Source: Helianthus annuus
Taxonomy: Eukaryota; Streptophyta; Magnoliopsida; Asterales; Asteraceae
Direction: 5' to 3'
Assembly: GCF_002127325.2 (NCBI RefSeq)
Contig: NC_035447.2
Location: 30,377,249 to 30,441,248 of the forward strand
DNA length: 64,000 nucleotides
Part shown: one piece after another, positions 1-11,500 of the stretch
Layout of the letters: each line of letters begins with the position of its first letter
Numbering within the stretch: the first letter of the stretch is position 1
The notes under the pieces: generated by a model
The model's database searches: none
What the model saw: the letters and a program-made list of their open reading frames with translations, nothing else
Told to the model about the DNA's origin: nothing
Program-made: the position numbers and the translations under genes

Positions 1-173
1 ATCACTTTTACTCTTTTAGCCCAAAAAGAATTTTTAACATCTGAACCCCCAACGTTTTTTTTTCTAATCTTTTTGGCCCCTAACATCTTTTTTCTAACCC
101 TTTTGGCCCCTAACATTTAATGGGGGCTCAGATGTTAAAAAAATCTTTTTTGGGATAAAATGGTAAAAGTGAT
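1..173. mobile_element. Foldback MITE, possibly cut by the window edge
   Basis: The first about 50 bases and bases 121-173 are imperfect inverted copies of each other. The left arm starts ATCACTTTTAC and the right arm ends GTAAAAGTGAT, and both include the AACATCTGA..CCCCCA block. The whole unit would fold into one hairpin. No coding sequence. The left flank is outside the window, so a target duplication cannot be checked. Confidence 0.7.
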
Positions 174-328
174 ATAACCACATGGGCCAAAATCGTAATT
201 TACTCGAACTAATATTATTTATCATTTATACATTTACGAAGTTTTAAATAATGGGTCAAATTTATTGAGACTTCGTTAACAAATTTTGCTACAACAAAAT
301 AATCTATTTATATCAATCTAAATTTTTA

Positions 329-980
329 TCTATACTATACTATATAATAAAACATTAATGTGTGACATATGTCGTTCATTGTAGGTATTTATTTTATGAT
401 TTTCTCGCCTCACTTCCAAACTTATCTTATATTAACTAAATAAATAAATGAATGATGAGCTAATATTAAATTTTATCCTACTTTAAATTTTGAATACCAT
501 TCGTCTATTTTTCTAACAACCGAAATTGTAAATTATTAATTTAAAACATTTTAAATAAAACAAATTATTTATCACGAAAACCAAACTTTGTATTAATATA
601 TTAAATATTTTTATTTTCACTATACAAAATTACATTTACTAACTTTTTTATTATTTGGTATATAAAATTACATTTATTTAACTCGTATAATAAAGGAGGT
701 TTTTTAAAGATGTATTATTTTATTATTTGGTAAACAATATTACATTTATTCAACACGTGTAATACATGTGGTTTTAAAGATATGATTTTTTTTATTTGTT
801 ATATAAAATTACATTAAATCAATCCGTACAATATGGTTCTTATATATATAACTTTTTATTATTTAATATATAAAATTATATTTATTCAATCCGTGCAATA
901 AAGAAAGTTTTTAAAGATATAATGTTATATTATTTAGTATATAAATTTATTTACTCAATCCGTGTAAGGTTATAACCTAG
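329..980 (+). mobile_element. Non-autonomous Helitron candidate
   Basis: The left end is A|TCTATACTATACTATATAA and the right end is a short palindrome AGGTTATAACCT (967-978) running into CTAG|T (977-981). TC at the 5' end, CTRR at the 3' end with a hairpin just before it, and insertion between A and T without a target duplication are the Helitron hallmarks. The body from about 600 to 975 is a degenerate tandem repeat of an 85-90 bp unit (TATAAAATTACATTTATTCAA..CCGTG). No Rep/helicase coding sequence. Confidence 0.55.
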
Positions 981-1273
981 TTATGTTATATAAAACCTAT
1001 GCTAACATGTAAAAACCTTTTTTTATAGCTTTCAGGATTCGAATGCAAGACGTCTTATAATAGTTTTTGCCAACTTAAAATTCATTTAATAGTTCTTCGT
1101 TATTTTGTTCTCATGTAAATACTAAATAGTATTTATATTTTATGTGCTTAAATATTTTTCGAAATTAGTTATGATATTATCCGGTTCAGTTGTTCATTCT
1201 AGTGAAACCGATCCGATAATTGAAGCATCCATAACCACACAAAACTACACGTCGTCACCCATTTTTCACTTGC

Positions 1274-1279
1274 CACGTG
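1274..1279. promoter_or_regulatory. G-box (CACGTG) upstream of the J-protein gene
   Basis: CCACGTGG occurs about 250 bp before the J-protein start codon. G-boxes are bound by bZIP and bHLH factors, and in photosynthesis-related genes they often mediate light response. A TATA-like CATATATTTAT lies at about 1489-1499. The rest of 981-1525 is AT-rich and shows nothing else I recognise. Confidence 0.4.
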
Positions 1280-1525
1280 GAGTATCATTCTTCATGAATA
1301 TCTAATCCACAAAGACCTGCTGCATTTGTAGTTTTGTAATAATACGAACGCTTTATCAGTTATGCAATTGAAAATGGCCGTTAAAAACAAAAAATTGAAA
1401 ATGACCAAATAAAATCCACGTCAGCAAGAAAAAAGTGCATTACAAAATATCTAAAACAAAATATCTTAAGGAGGTTGAATATTCATAAAACCATATATTT
1501 ATTTCCTACCAAAAATAACAGAGAA

Positions 1526-4260
1526 ATGGCATCATCATTTGCAGTTTTCCGGCTGCCGGAAGTGTTTAACCACCGTGCCAGAATTGATAATCTATCAAGG
1601 TACGGTTATAACAACTTAATTTGTTCACTAATATCATATCATATCATGTGTCATGTATATATATATAATTACTTGATAGCACTTTGCTAATTGGTAGACC
1701 GACATCAAAATCTATTGCTGCCACGTGTTGTATGCGAAATCCTGATCAGAAAGGGGGCCGAAACTATTACGATCTGCTTGGGGTTACTGTCAACTCCAAT
1801 CCTCAAGAAATAAAAGAATCTTATCGAAGGCTACAAAAGAAGTACCACCCAGATATCATGGGCCAAGAGGTCCAAATCTTTCTCTTTGCATCAATATAAA
1901 CTGGACCGGTTGGAGGAGTACTTGAGTAACCGGTTCATATCAATGTGTTAAAGTGGATTAGATCGGGTTGTGTTGGGTTGAGTTGACTTAAAATATTTTT
2001 TCTCAAAAGTAAATGTCTTATAAATAGTAATTTTTGAACGAAAAGTATTGTTTTGACCCCGGCCCGTTTCCTTTTAAGATTTGTATAAACTGAGAATGAT
2101 TTTTTTTTTTTTTTTTTTTTTTTTTATAAACCGTAATTTTGTTATGTTTTTAGTGGATTAAGTTGGGCTGGGTTGGATTTACCCAAAAACATTTTTCTCT
2201 ATTAGTTAGTTTTCTTTTATCTATTTATTAATAATATTTTTTTTTAACGAAAATGTTTTATTTCCACCCATATAGCCTGTTTTTGTATGTATTGAATTGA
2301 AGTGAATCAAGTTGGGCTGGGTTGGATTGGGTTGGGTTGGATTGACCCAAACAGTATTATCTCCAATTTTTTTTTAATGGTAGTTTTTGATAAAAGAAAT
2401 GATTTGTTTTGAACCGTATAGCTAGTTTCCTCTTAGGCTTGTTTTTTTTAACAAAATAAATGATCTTTTATTGATAGTATTTTTTTTTTTTTAGAGAAAG
2501 TGATTTGTTTTGACCCATTCAGCCCGGTTTTTTATCATGTATCGAAGTGGATTAGTCGGGTTACGTTGCGTTGACCCAAAACATTTTTTCTCCAGAGAAA
2601 TAACTTAACATGAGTCGATCTTCTATTCAGGGTCATGAACATACAATTCTGCTAAACGAGGCGTACACTGTGCTAATGAAAGACGATTTAAGAAAAGATT
2701 ATGATGCTTCGATCGGCCATGTAAGAGTTGGGTTCGGAGGTGATGAACTGAACATGGGTTACAGCTCGTGGAACGGCCCGTTTCGACCCCAAGCACTCTT
2801 TGTTGATGAGAAAGCTTGCATAGGTAGTGTTACAACTGAAGCAACTTTTGTATAACATTTTTTTAATTTTTTATTTTGTGGGACCTAAGTAAAAGATAAA
2901 GTGGCATAACTGAACACATCATAAGATGGTTTTATTCATTTCCTACTCTAAGCTATGATCAGACTATAACAGATCAAAATTTGAGGTTACAATTTCAAAT
3001 ATATATTTAGATATTAGAAGTTACTTAAAAGCTACTTTCAAAATAACAATCAAATACAAAATTAGGTTTTGGGTCAACCCATAGACATGTTTAGCTAAAC
3101 AGGTCGTGTTCAGGTCGATGTGGCGAGTTTGCAGGTGGACACGTTTAACCAGCTTATTTTTTATTTTATTTTTTTTTATAAAAAATGTGTTTTGTGTCAT
3201 AATTTTTTTACCAATGAGGTACTTTATGCCACACTTCAAGAGCATAAAGTTTTATAAAATAAACTTAATTGTATACTTGTATAGATTATTATAATAATTT
3301 TTAATTTTAGAGTATTAATATACGATAAAAATTAAATTCGGGTTAAACGGGTAGTGTTAGGGTTCGTGTCAAACTTTTTGAGTTCGACATGCCAACCCGC
3401 AAACATTACATGACCCATTTAACACCCCTAGATGACCCGTTACGCTGTATGAAATTGTTACAGGCTGCAGAGAGTGTGTGCACAATGCCAGCAAAACATT
3501 CGTAATGGAAGAGACTACCGGATGTGCTCGAGTCAAAGTTCAATTCGGAGATGATGACACTAGCATAGAGGTATCTAAAGTATTATGTTTATTTAGAGGT
3601 TAAATAATAAGTTTTATACGGGTTACAACACGACCGTTTATCAAAGTGTACGTAAAAATAACCTATTTACCCGTTCTTTTAAGCTAACTCGAGCAACATT
3701 GATATGTTATTTCTTTAAATAAGTATTAACCCATCCAAACATCATTTTCGGGGTTCCGGGCATTTTTCTGATTATTTGATACGACACAAGAGTTTCAAAT
3801 CGAGCACCCATACACATTGTAAGATAGTAAAATGAAAAGACTTGCATGTAACAGGTGGCGGTTGAATCATGCCCATTGGACTGTATCCATTGGGTAGAGA
3901 GAGAAGATTTAGCCGTGTTGGAGTACCTTAACACGCCACGACCCAAACAAGGGTATGGCGTGTTTAACCAAGGCTGGGAAAGACCGCAAAACGTATTCAT
4001 GGCAGCCAAAACCTTCCAGAAGTATCAAAAGCAGCAACAAGCCGAATCACTGCGAAAAAATGGTAACTAATTTGCATAAAAAGAGTTAATAGAATGCTGA
4101 ACTTAATCTCTTATGAATTATGCACAAATTTGCAGTTAAACATGATGTTGAACCAGAAACCGAAGCGCAAGCACAGGCTCGAGAAAGTGCAAGCTTAAAA
4201 CTGAAGATGGAGAGATTTTCAGTGGTCTGGGAATGGATGAAGAAAGTTTCATTCAAGTAA
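1526..4260 (+). CDS. Plastid-type J-domain protein with C-terminal 4Fe-4S ferredoxin-like domain
   Basis: Six exons: 1526-1599, 1698-1869, 2631-2823, 3464-3570, 3855-4062, 4136-4260. All introns are GT-AG and the phases are consistent, giving 292 residues. The N-terminus (MASSFAVFRLP) is Ser/Arg-rich and acid-poor like a chloroplast transit peptide. An upstream in-frame ATG at 1475 exists, but 1526 gives the transit-like start. A J-domain follows at about residues 47-111 with the HPD tripeptide at 75-77, which stimulates Hsp70 ATPase. Cysteines 145, 148 and 151 plus Cys188-Pro form a CxxCxxC..CP pattern for one 4Fe-4S cluster. This layout matches the plastid DJC76/DJC77/DJC82 group of plants, a J-protein joined to a bacterial-type ferredoxin. 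Which member it is cannot be told here. The tail is Gln/Lys-rich and ends WEWMKKVSFK. No break is seen, so the gene is probably functional. Confidence 0.88.
1945..2600. repeat. Degenerate tandem repeat in intron 2 of the J-protein gene
   Basis: About four diverged units of roughly 150 bp, each containing AGTGGATTAAGTTGGG..GGTTGG..GACCCAAA, then a T-rich run, then TGTTTTGACCC. A T26 homopolymer lies at 2100-2125. The TTGGG/GACCC words resemble subterminal repeats of plant hAT elements, but no termini were found. The repeat fills nearly the whole intron and leaves both splice sites intact. Confidence 0.55.
2824..3463. other. Intron 3 with hAT-like remnant words
   Basis: Between about 3060 and 3440 there are words such as TTTGGGTCAACCCA, CAGGTCGTGTTCAGG and GACATGCCAACCCGC, and the segment ends GACCCATTTAACACCCCTAG. 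Such words are typical of the ends of hAT-related repeats. I could not define termini or a target duplication. Confidence 0.3.
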
Positions 4261-4447
4261 AATATAAACTGAAATCATGGTGCAGCAGACACTAGTTTAT
4301 ATTGCTGATTAATATAAATGTATATAAACTTATACAAGTCTTTAGTCTATAAAATCAACATTTACATGATCTTCTTTTTGTTTGTAAGCCTTGTGGTTTA
4401 CACCAAACTGAAACAAAACTCATGTTTTTTTTATTTCCTTTTTGACT

Positions 4448-4580
4448 ATGATGACCCGTTAGGGGAAACTCACGTGACCCCGCCTAGGGGCAGAGCCCCT
4501 TGGACCCAATCGGGGCGGTACCCTTTGGAACCCCCATAGTCTAGGGGCTTCGCCCTAAGAACCATTAAGGTTCCATGGTG
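4448..4580. repeat. GC-rich hairpin repeat downstream of the J-protein gene
   Basis: The segment contains several short self-complementary blocks (TAGGGGCAGAGCCCC, TCTAGGGGCTTCGCCC) in otherwise AT-rich DNA. Related GC-rich blocks recur in many plant genomes, but I cannot assign a family. The stretch 4581-5144 after it holds clan-like AGCTCGACTTGACTCGAC words and otherwise nothing recognisable. Confidence 0.35.
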
Positions 4581-5144
4581 TTCGAAACCATAACAATTTT
4601 GATTAAGTGTGTACTTCACACCTTGTAACTTGTATTAGTGTTTATTACGATTTCTTATTTGGTATTAAGCAAATCCAAGTATATTAATGTGTTCTTCCGA
4701 TCGCCATACTTCTTCCTTTGTGTATCAACTTTCTTTTAAAAAATATATGCGTCGAGACCTTGAGCTGCGAGGTGGATCGAATTTTATCGGAGGCGAGTTC
4801 AAGCGAACGTTTTAGCTTGTTAGAGTATTTTCAAGCCAAGCCAAACTGAGCTTGTATAAATTCAATCTTAAACTTAAACTTAAGCTAGCTCGACTTGACT
4901 CGACACTTCGTATACTCAGACACTTCGTATATACATAATACAATCCCTTCTCAACTCCTTTAATTTATAAACTGCCTCCTTATGATAGTAAATGGGGTTG
5001 ACTGTATGTTTTGTTGACGCCTAGCTATTTAATTATCAACTTTATATTTACTTGTATCATTATGGTATACTATGTAACATTTTAATATATATTATAAAAG
5101 TATTTTTTTCTTATTTTTGTAGACTACCCAAAGGTTATATTTGA

Positions 5145-5440
5145 TTTTTTTTTTTGAACGGTGAACAGAATTAATCCTAAGCACTATCGGGCTACTCACT
5201 GGATCAAACGGAATACTCCGAAAGTAACCCGAGTCCACCACCAATTCGAGGAAAACCCGGTAACCCACCCGCCCGTAGGTACGACGGTGAAATTACCAGT
5301 AAAACCCGTTTGACTCAAGGATCAAACCCAAGTTTCCCTGTGTCTCCTATCATTGCCACCAGTACCTCACTCTAAAGTGAGAGTTGAACCTGCAAGAGAA
5401 ATGCAAGGCTTAAACCACTTGATCTAGAAATCATAGCGTT
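5145..5440 (-). mobile_element. tRNA-derived SINE, copy 1
   Basis: On the minus strand the element starts near 5440 with an A-box-like GATCAAGTGGTTTAAGCC, then a B-box-like GGTTCAACTCTC (complement of about 5380-5390), and ends in a poly(A) seen as T11 at 5145-5155. It shares over 200 bp with the copy at 7551-7785, including GGTAACCCACCCGCCC. SINEs are Pol III transcribed and need a LINE partner to move. No coding sequence. Confidence 0.7.
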
Positions 5441-5694
5441 AGATTTGATCTAAACTAATTTAGGGCATCACACTTGTAAAACAAATGTCTTGGTGAAAAG
5501 GAAAAAATGATGTTTGACATGGAATTTGCATGAAGCATCTAATTCCAAATGATAAGAAGTTATCTTTTCAAGGTACCAACCTGTTATCTGCTCTTGTTAC
5601 ATAAATATCAACATGCATTTATTCCAAAGCGATGCTATTTACATCCTCCCATCACATTATATTCTAGTGGCATCTTAGCATAGAATAAGGTTTA

Positions 5695-6043
5695 GACCAT
5701 GTGTAGTAGGCAATTTGATACCCTTGGGTATTTTACGTCATGTGACAGCCCAGTCAGCAATGGGACATTATGGAGCGTTTTCTAAAATGAGTGTAGTGGG
5801 GATGAAACATTATTGGGCAATATGTTTTGTAGTAAAATAAAATTAAAAAAAAAACATCTAAAAATCTTATTGGCCAAGCAAATGGAATCTCTAATATAAT
5901 TGGCCAACCTTTTCCCCATTCGGCGTTTTTCAAACCACGTCAAGGAGCATTTTTTGCAAGATAACGCCCAGGCGTAGTGGGGAAGGGGCGTTATTGGGCG
6001 TGATTGGGCAATTTAAAAAAAAAACGCCTCACTACGCATGGTC
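5695..6043. mobile_element. PIF/Harbinger-type MITE
   Basis: Ends GACCATGTGTAGTAGGC and GCCTCACTACGCATGGTC are inverted repeats of each other, with few mismatches. The 349-bp element is flanked by TTA on both sides (5692-5694 and 6044-6046), the 3-bp duplication typical of PIF/Harbinger. It has no ORF. The interior repeats GGGCGTTATTGGGC-like words. Confidence 0.7.
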
Positions 6044-6046
6044 TTA

Positions 6047-6175
6047 GGAACTATTAGGTCCTGGGTTCGAATCGGAGGTCTTTTCCCAATAAAAATTGGG
6101 TTTCCTCCTGAATTGATGTATGAGCATTATAGCATAGTGGAGATAGATATGATCGGTGGTTCCGCTGGTTGATCG
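6047..6175 (+). repeat. Possible SINE fragment with a B-box
   Basis: The sequence has GGTCCTGGGTTCGAATCGG, a good Pol III B-box (GGTTCGAATC), and a small hairpin CCAATAAAAATTGG. A convincing A-box upstream would fall inside the neighbouring MITE, so this may be a truncated SINE or a chance match. Confidence 0.3.
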
Positions 6176-6282
6176 ATATTATTGAAAATAATATATAATA
6201 ATAATAATGCAAATTCTCAACTATTCAAAAAATTATAAAATTTTATGCTATTACTGAAAATAATCTTATATACATTTATTGT

Positions 6283-6283
<1 letters not shown>

Positions 6284-6336
<53 letters not shown>
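6284..6336. repeat. (TAA)n microsatellite
   Basis: An uninterrupted run of TAA/AAT units of about 52 bases. It should be length-polymorphic. Confidence 0.9.
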
Positions 6337-6337
<1 letters not shown>

Positions 6338-6480
6338 TGATAAATAATAATAAAGAAGTCATCTTGACTTTCTTAGAAAACAGATAATTAAAAAAAAAAC
6401 AAAAATAAAATTGAACTGTGATTTGTAATTACAATAAATAAATGAATACATGGCTTCAAATAAATTTATTATTATATTTT

Positions 6481-7445
6481 TAGGCAAAAGATTAAATACA
6501 AATAAAGTTAACGTACAAAACGTATGAACTGAAGGAAAAGATAAAAACACGCGGTGGCATTTTCGTAATTATCAGTAACTATCAAAATTACTCTACAAAT
6601 GATCTTGTAGAGTAATTTTGATCTTGAAGGGTAATTATCAAAATTACTCTACAAGTGTATTAAAATAAGTCTGTATCAAAATTACTTTACAAGTGAATCA
6701 AAATTACCCTGCAAGTTTATCAAACAACATATAATTCAAATTACTATACAAATGATCCTGTAGAGTAATTTTGATCTTGTAGAGTAATTTTGTAAACAGA
6801 TCTTGTAGAGTAATTTTGTAAACTGATTCTGTAGAGTAATTTTGATCTTATAGGGTAATTTACATGTAGAGTAATCTACAAAAACATTTTACAAAATTAC
6901 TCTATAAAAGATCAAAATTACTCTACAAGAACATTTTACAAAATTACTTTATAAATGATACTGTAGAGTAATTTTGATCTTGTAGAGTAATTTTGTAAAC
7001 TGATCCTGTAGAGTAATTTTGATCTTGTAGAGTAATTTTGTAAATTACTCAACAAGAACATTTTACATAATTACTCTACAAAAGATCAAAATTACTCTAC
7101 AAGAACATTTTACAAAATTACTCTACAAAAGATCAAAATTATTCTACAGTATCATTTGCAGTGGCGGATCTACCTATTGAAAAGGGGTAACCCCCGTTGC
7201 CCCTTAACGCTCCGACGGTAGTCTAAATTTTGGAAAAAATTGACGTTTTTCTATTTCGTTACCCCTTTTTCTTGAAACGTTGCCTCTATAAAGTTCTTCT
7301 AGATCCGCCACTAATCATTTATAGAGTAATTTTGATAATTACCCTACAAGCAGATAATTACAAAAATGTCATCGCGTGTTTTTCTCTTTTCCTTCAGTTT
7401 GTACGTTTAGTACGTTAACTTTATTTGTACAATAACTTTCCCCTA
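6481..7445. mobile_element. Large foldback element with palindromic TAGAGTAATTTTG array
   Basis: The outer arms are imperfect inverted repeats of about 95 bp. The left begins TAGGCAAAAG and contains AATAAAGTTAACGTAC and AACACGCGGTGGC. The right contains CATCGCGTGTTTTT and GTACGTTAACTTTATT and ends CTTTCCCCTA. The centre is filled with more than twenty copies, in both orientations, of a motif close to TAGAGTAATTTTGATC. TATTTT flanks both ends (6475-6480, 7446-7451), and 8 bases can be matched if the end is moved by two. It is interrupted by a hAT MITE at 7159-7313. No coding capacity; the superfamily is unclear. Confidence 0.65.
7159..7313. mobile_element. hAT-type MITE nested in the palindromic element
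   Basis: Inverted termini CAGTGGCGGATCTA and TAGATCCGCCACTA enclose 155 bp, flanked by 8-bp ATCATTTG (7151-7158) and ATCATTTA (7314-7321) with one mismatch. The TIR sequence and the 8-bp duplication are diagnostic of hAT. It lies inside the foldback element and is therefore younger than it. Confidence 0.8.
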
Positions 7446-7550
7446 TATTTTCAATCATTTGCATTTTGCAATTATATTATAATGTTATAATTTACGCAAA
7501 AGATCAAATAAAAATAGCCTTATCGTATAAAATGTACGAAAGACATAAAA

Positions 7551-7785
7551 AGGTAACCCGATTCCACCACCAATTCCGGGGAAAACCCGGTAACCCACCC
7601 GCCCATAGGCACGACGGTGAAATTAACGGTAAAACCCGTTTGGCTCAAGGATCCAACCCAGGTTTTCCTGGATCTCCTATCATTGCCCACCAGTGCCTCA
7701 CTCTGCATCAAGTGAAAGTTGAACCTGCATCTCTCAAAAGAAATGGAAATGTTCCACCACTTGATCTAGAGATCAGTTGTACATG
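7551..7785 (-). mobile_element. tRNA-derived SINE, copy 2 (3'-shortened)
   Basis: Same family and orientation as the SINE at 5145-5440, with the A-box and B-box near 7770 and 7730 on the minus strand. The copy stops at GGTAACCCGA and lacks the last about 75 bp and the long poly(A) of copy 1. It contains a chance 106-codon plus-strand ORF that is not a gene. Confidence 0.7.
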
Positions 7786-7809
7786 AACTTTACCTTATAA
7801 TTTAGTCAA

Positions 7810-8185
7810 GAGTTAAATGTCATTTTAGTCCATGTGGTTTGGGTCATTTTGACAGTTTAGTCCAAAGGTTTATTTTTCACCTGTGGGTGCAAAAAAGGTT
7901 TCACTCTTGCCATTTTAGTCCACTGGGTTAACTTCATCCATTATTTCTAATAACGAGAAGGGCGATTCGGTCATTTTGTATGACCGAATTGCCTTTCTAG
8001 TTAACAGAAATGCATATAAAATGACCGAATTGCCCTTCTGGTTAACATAAAAAATGAATGAAGTTAACCCAGAGGACTAAAATGGTAACGGTGAAATCTT
8101 TTTAGACACACAGAAGAAAAATGAAACATTTGAATTAAACTGACAAAATGGCTAAAAACACGTTGCTTAAAATAGCATTTAACTC
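7810..8185. mobile_element. Mutator-like foldback MITE upstream of the GT14 gene
   Basis: Long inverted arms start GAGTTAAATGTCATTTTAGT and end AATAGCATTTAACTC. The 376-bp unit is flanked by TTTAGTCAA (7801-7809) and TTTAATCAA (8186-8194), a 9-bp duplication with one mismatch, as in MULEs. Arms include CCGAATTGCC and TTAACTTCAT on both sides. It ends about 390 bp before the next start codon and could supply promoter sequence or small RNAs. Confidence 0.7.
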
Positions 8186-8195
8186 TTTAATCAAA

Positions 8196-8577
8196 CACTT
8201 GTACCTAAAAGTACCCGCTACACCTATCACTCGTTAACGCACACTTAAAAGCAACTTCGGGTGACCCGATTAAGACGGGTCACGACTCACGAACAACCCA
8301 TGACCTTGCTTGGCTGCCATTAATGGCGTCTGGTGGTCTCCACTAAGCTCCACCAATTTCTTCACTGACTCCACTCACAAGCATCTCGGCGGAGCTTCCG
8401 ATCTCATATTCCACCACCACATTTTCACCGATTTTAACCGTCAAACCCAACATGAACAACTTCTAGATCTCAATCTCGTTAAATCTCGAAACCGCTAGAT
8501 GAAAGTATGAAACAGTGTATTCTATCTGTAATTCTGTTAACATGCTGATTGAATTAACTATTTGAAGCTGTTGTTCG
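8196..8577 (+). promoter_or_regulatory. Upstream region and probable 5' leader of the GT14 gene
   Basis: The stretch between the MULE MITE and the start codon contains an ATG at 8310 with a 62-codon ORF ending at 8498. If transcribed, this would be an upstream ORF. It ends before the main ATG and has no recognisable product. There is no strong TATA box. Confidence 0.3.
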
Positions 8578-11500
8578 ATGAAGCGGAAGCCTGTTTCTGC
8601 TAGGTTACGAAACAAATGGAAGACGAAGGTGTTTGCAGTGGTTTTAGTAGGTTTTTGTATCTCTACGGTTTTGTTAATGGAGGCACAGTACAGACAAATC
8701 GGTGCGTCTTCTTCCAGATTTTCTCTGTTCGATCGAAAACCTAAAATCGCCTTCTTATTTCTCGCTCGAAATCGGCTTCCGCTTGACCTCCTTTGGCATG
8801 AATTCTTCGAGGTAGTTATGACTTCTTACTTCATTCATATAGTTCTGTAATTGCATGCTACAATCACCTGTTTGTAGATAATTATTTTAAATTGTATACT
8901 ATACATGTAGTTGTGTGTACTGGTAGTATCCGATGAATGTTTTGGATTGGATTTTGAGATTTTAGGAATTGAATTTTATGAGCAAAAGGACATCTGTACT
9001 TTGTGAACACAAGGTGTACATCACTTTGCCCTTGGATTCTTACACTATGTGTCAAATCAGTTAAATAGATGTGCTTGCGGGTTTCTATTTTTAGTATATT
9101 AATTGCGGATTTGTCTCGGTTGGATCAATTTTAGATGTGCATGTCCATGGGAACAGCCTAGATGGTTTTGAGCTAAAATGATCTATTTCTAGTTTTCTAC
9201 ATGATGTACTGATACGAGCTGCTGATGGTAATCGCTATTGGTCCATTGAAGGGTATTTTGACAACATGTTTTGTGAAAATTCGATGGTACTATGGTGGTT
9301 TAAAATTTGATCACCCAAATGCTATATATGAAAGGAATTCTAGACCTATTAGATCAAGGTTTGTGCATAAGAAAAATCTAAACATCGGGTCAGGAGTCTT
9401 GTATTGTGTTGTCATTGAGATTTGACTAAGTATACTTGAATACTCTTGATAACGTCATTGTGACTGAAATCTATGTTCTTACAATAACAAAAATTTTCCT
9501 TGTATTCAGGGAGGGAATGAAAATCGTTTTTCGATTTACGTTCATTCTAGGCCCGGTTTCCTACTTAACAAATTGACAACAAGATCTACTTATTTTTTGG
9601 ACCGGCAAGTTAATAATAGCATACAGGTTAGTCATATCTTCTCCCTGAATTCAATGCTTGAGGGCTTGAGGAACTTAGTCCCTAATACTATATTCATATG
9701 TAATCAATATGCCTCTTTTTAGATATATTGGGGAGAAGCAAGCATGATACAAGCTGAGATTATTTTGCTTCAACATGCACTTATGGATCCTTCTAATGAA
9801 CGATTTGCTTTCCTTTCAGACAGGTGAAATATTATCTCTATAAAGAACTTGAATAACTCCATTTATGTTATTCATAGTCATTTGACTTTTAGTTGACTAA
9901 CCTATTACCATGCTAACAGTTCCTTAATCTTTTTTCCAGTTGTATTCCTTTGTACAACTTTAGCTACACATACGATTACATAATGTCAACATCAACTAGC
10001 TTCGTAGACAGGTAATTCTTATGCTTATGCTGCATGGTTTCAGGCTTTCAGCTACTTGTTTTTGGTAACAAACATGAATGTCAAGAAAATATTTTCTTTT
10101 AGAATTGTAGCATACCGTTACTATTAACTTAAAATTGAGTGCAGCTTTGCTGATACAAAGGAAGGTCGTTACAATCCTAAAATGGATCCGGTTATTCCTG
10201 CTAACCACTGGAGGAAAGGCTCTCAGGTATCACTGCTGCCCATAAAACCATCCCACATTATGTTTTTGTGATGGTAGTTAACTTGCAATCTGAGTAACCT
10301 TTTATTTACTCGTATTATTTTATTTCAGTGGGTGATTCTGACCAGAAAGCATGCAGAGATTATTGTAAAAGATGATGTTGTCTTTCCTATGTTTCAGCAG
10401 CATTGCCAGGCAAGTGGTACCATAAAAATATCTTTGCAATTTGTTTTGTGTTACTAACCATAGTAACCAAAGATATGAAAGTTGCTAGGCTTGTAAATGA
10501 ACCGAACGTTCATAAACTGTTCGTGAACTTGTTCGGTGGAAAGTTCGTTTATTTAATAAACGAACAAACATGAACACGAATTTTTGTTAATTTAATTAAA
10601 TGCCCGGACATGAACACACGTTTTGTTCGTTCATATATGTTCGTGGACGTCCATTTATGTTCGTTTATCTACATTTGTTTATGCTCATTCGTTTATGTTC
10701 GTTATATTTATATAAATATCAAACATAAAGGGAACTTTCTAACTAGTTATATAAATATAATTAATTGGTAATTGGGCTTTCTACGAATAAAAATGTGTTT
10801 TCCAATGGAAGTTATCATAATTAATCAATAATTTATATAAAAAAATACTTTATGTTCGTTTATGTTTAGTAAATTATGCTCATTTGTGTTTCTTCAATTA
10901 TGTTCGTTTGTGTCGTTTATTCTTTGTTAATTATGTTCCTTTACGTTCGTGAACTGTTTGTTTAGGCTTTAAATGAACGAACATAAACGAACAAGAACAT
11001 GGCCATTTTCTTAATCAATGAACGTGAACAAAAAAATGTATTTGATTATATGTTCGTGTTCGTGTTTGGTTAAAATTAAATGAACGAACACGAAGATGCA
11101 TCTGTTCGTGTTCGTTTGTTTCATTTACAGGCCTAAAAGTTGCATATGTGTTTACCTTTGATTTACTTGGTTAATCAGTGTATTCTTTCTTGTCTACAGA
11201 GGAAATCGTTACCTGAGTTTTGGCGGGATCGTCCTGTTGTGAGTATATATTTTAGTTTATCGGTTTTATTAATTTATTTCATGATTCTATCCTATTTATG
11301 GCCTTTTTATGTATTTACGGTTAACCATATTATCAACAGCAAAGAGAGCTTCTTTGATGAATTTTTAAATGAATAACAAATGACAATAAAACTTGGTTTC
11401 CGTGCCATCTCAAAGAAGATTATCATTAACAGATCTTTTCATTTCTTTGCAGCCGGCTGACAATTCGAAGGAGCATAATTGCATACCTGATGAACATTAT

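Noticed and set aside
6284..7160. CRISPR-like array (regular short repeats)
   Set aside because: The motif occurs in both orientations with irregular spacing in a eukaryotic transposon context and there are no cas genes.
7466..7786. 106-codon plus-strand ORF
   Set aside because: It lies across the minus-strand SINE copy 2 and its sequence is the SINE read backwards; no protein family resemblance.
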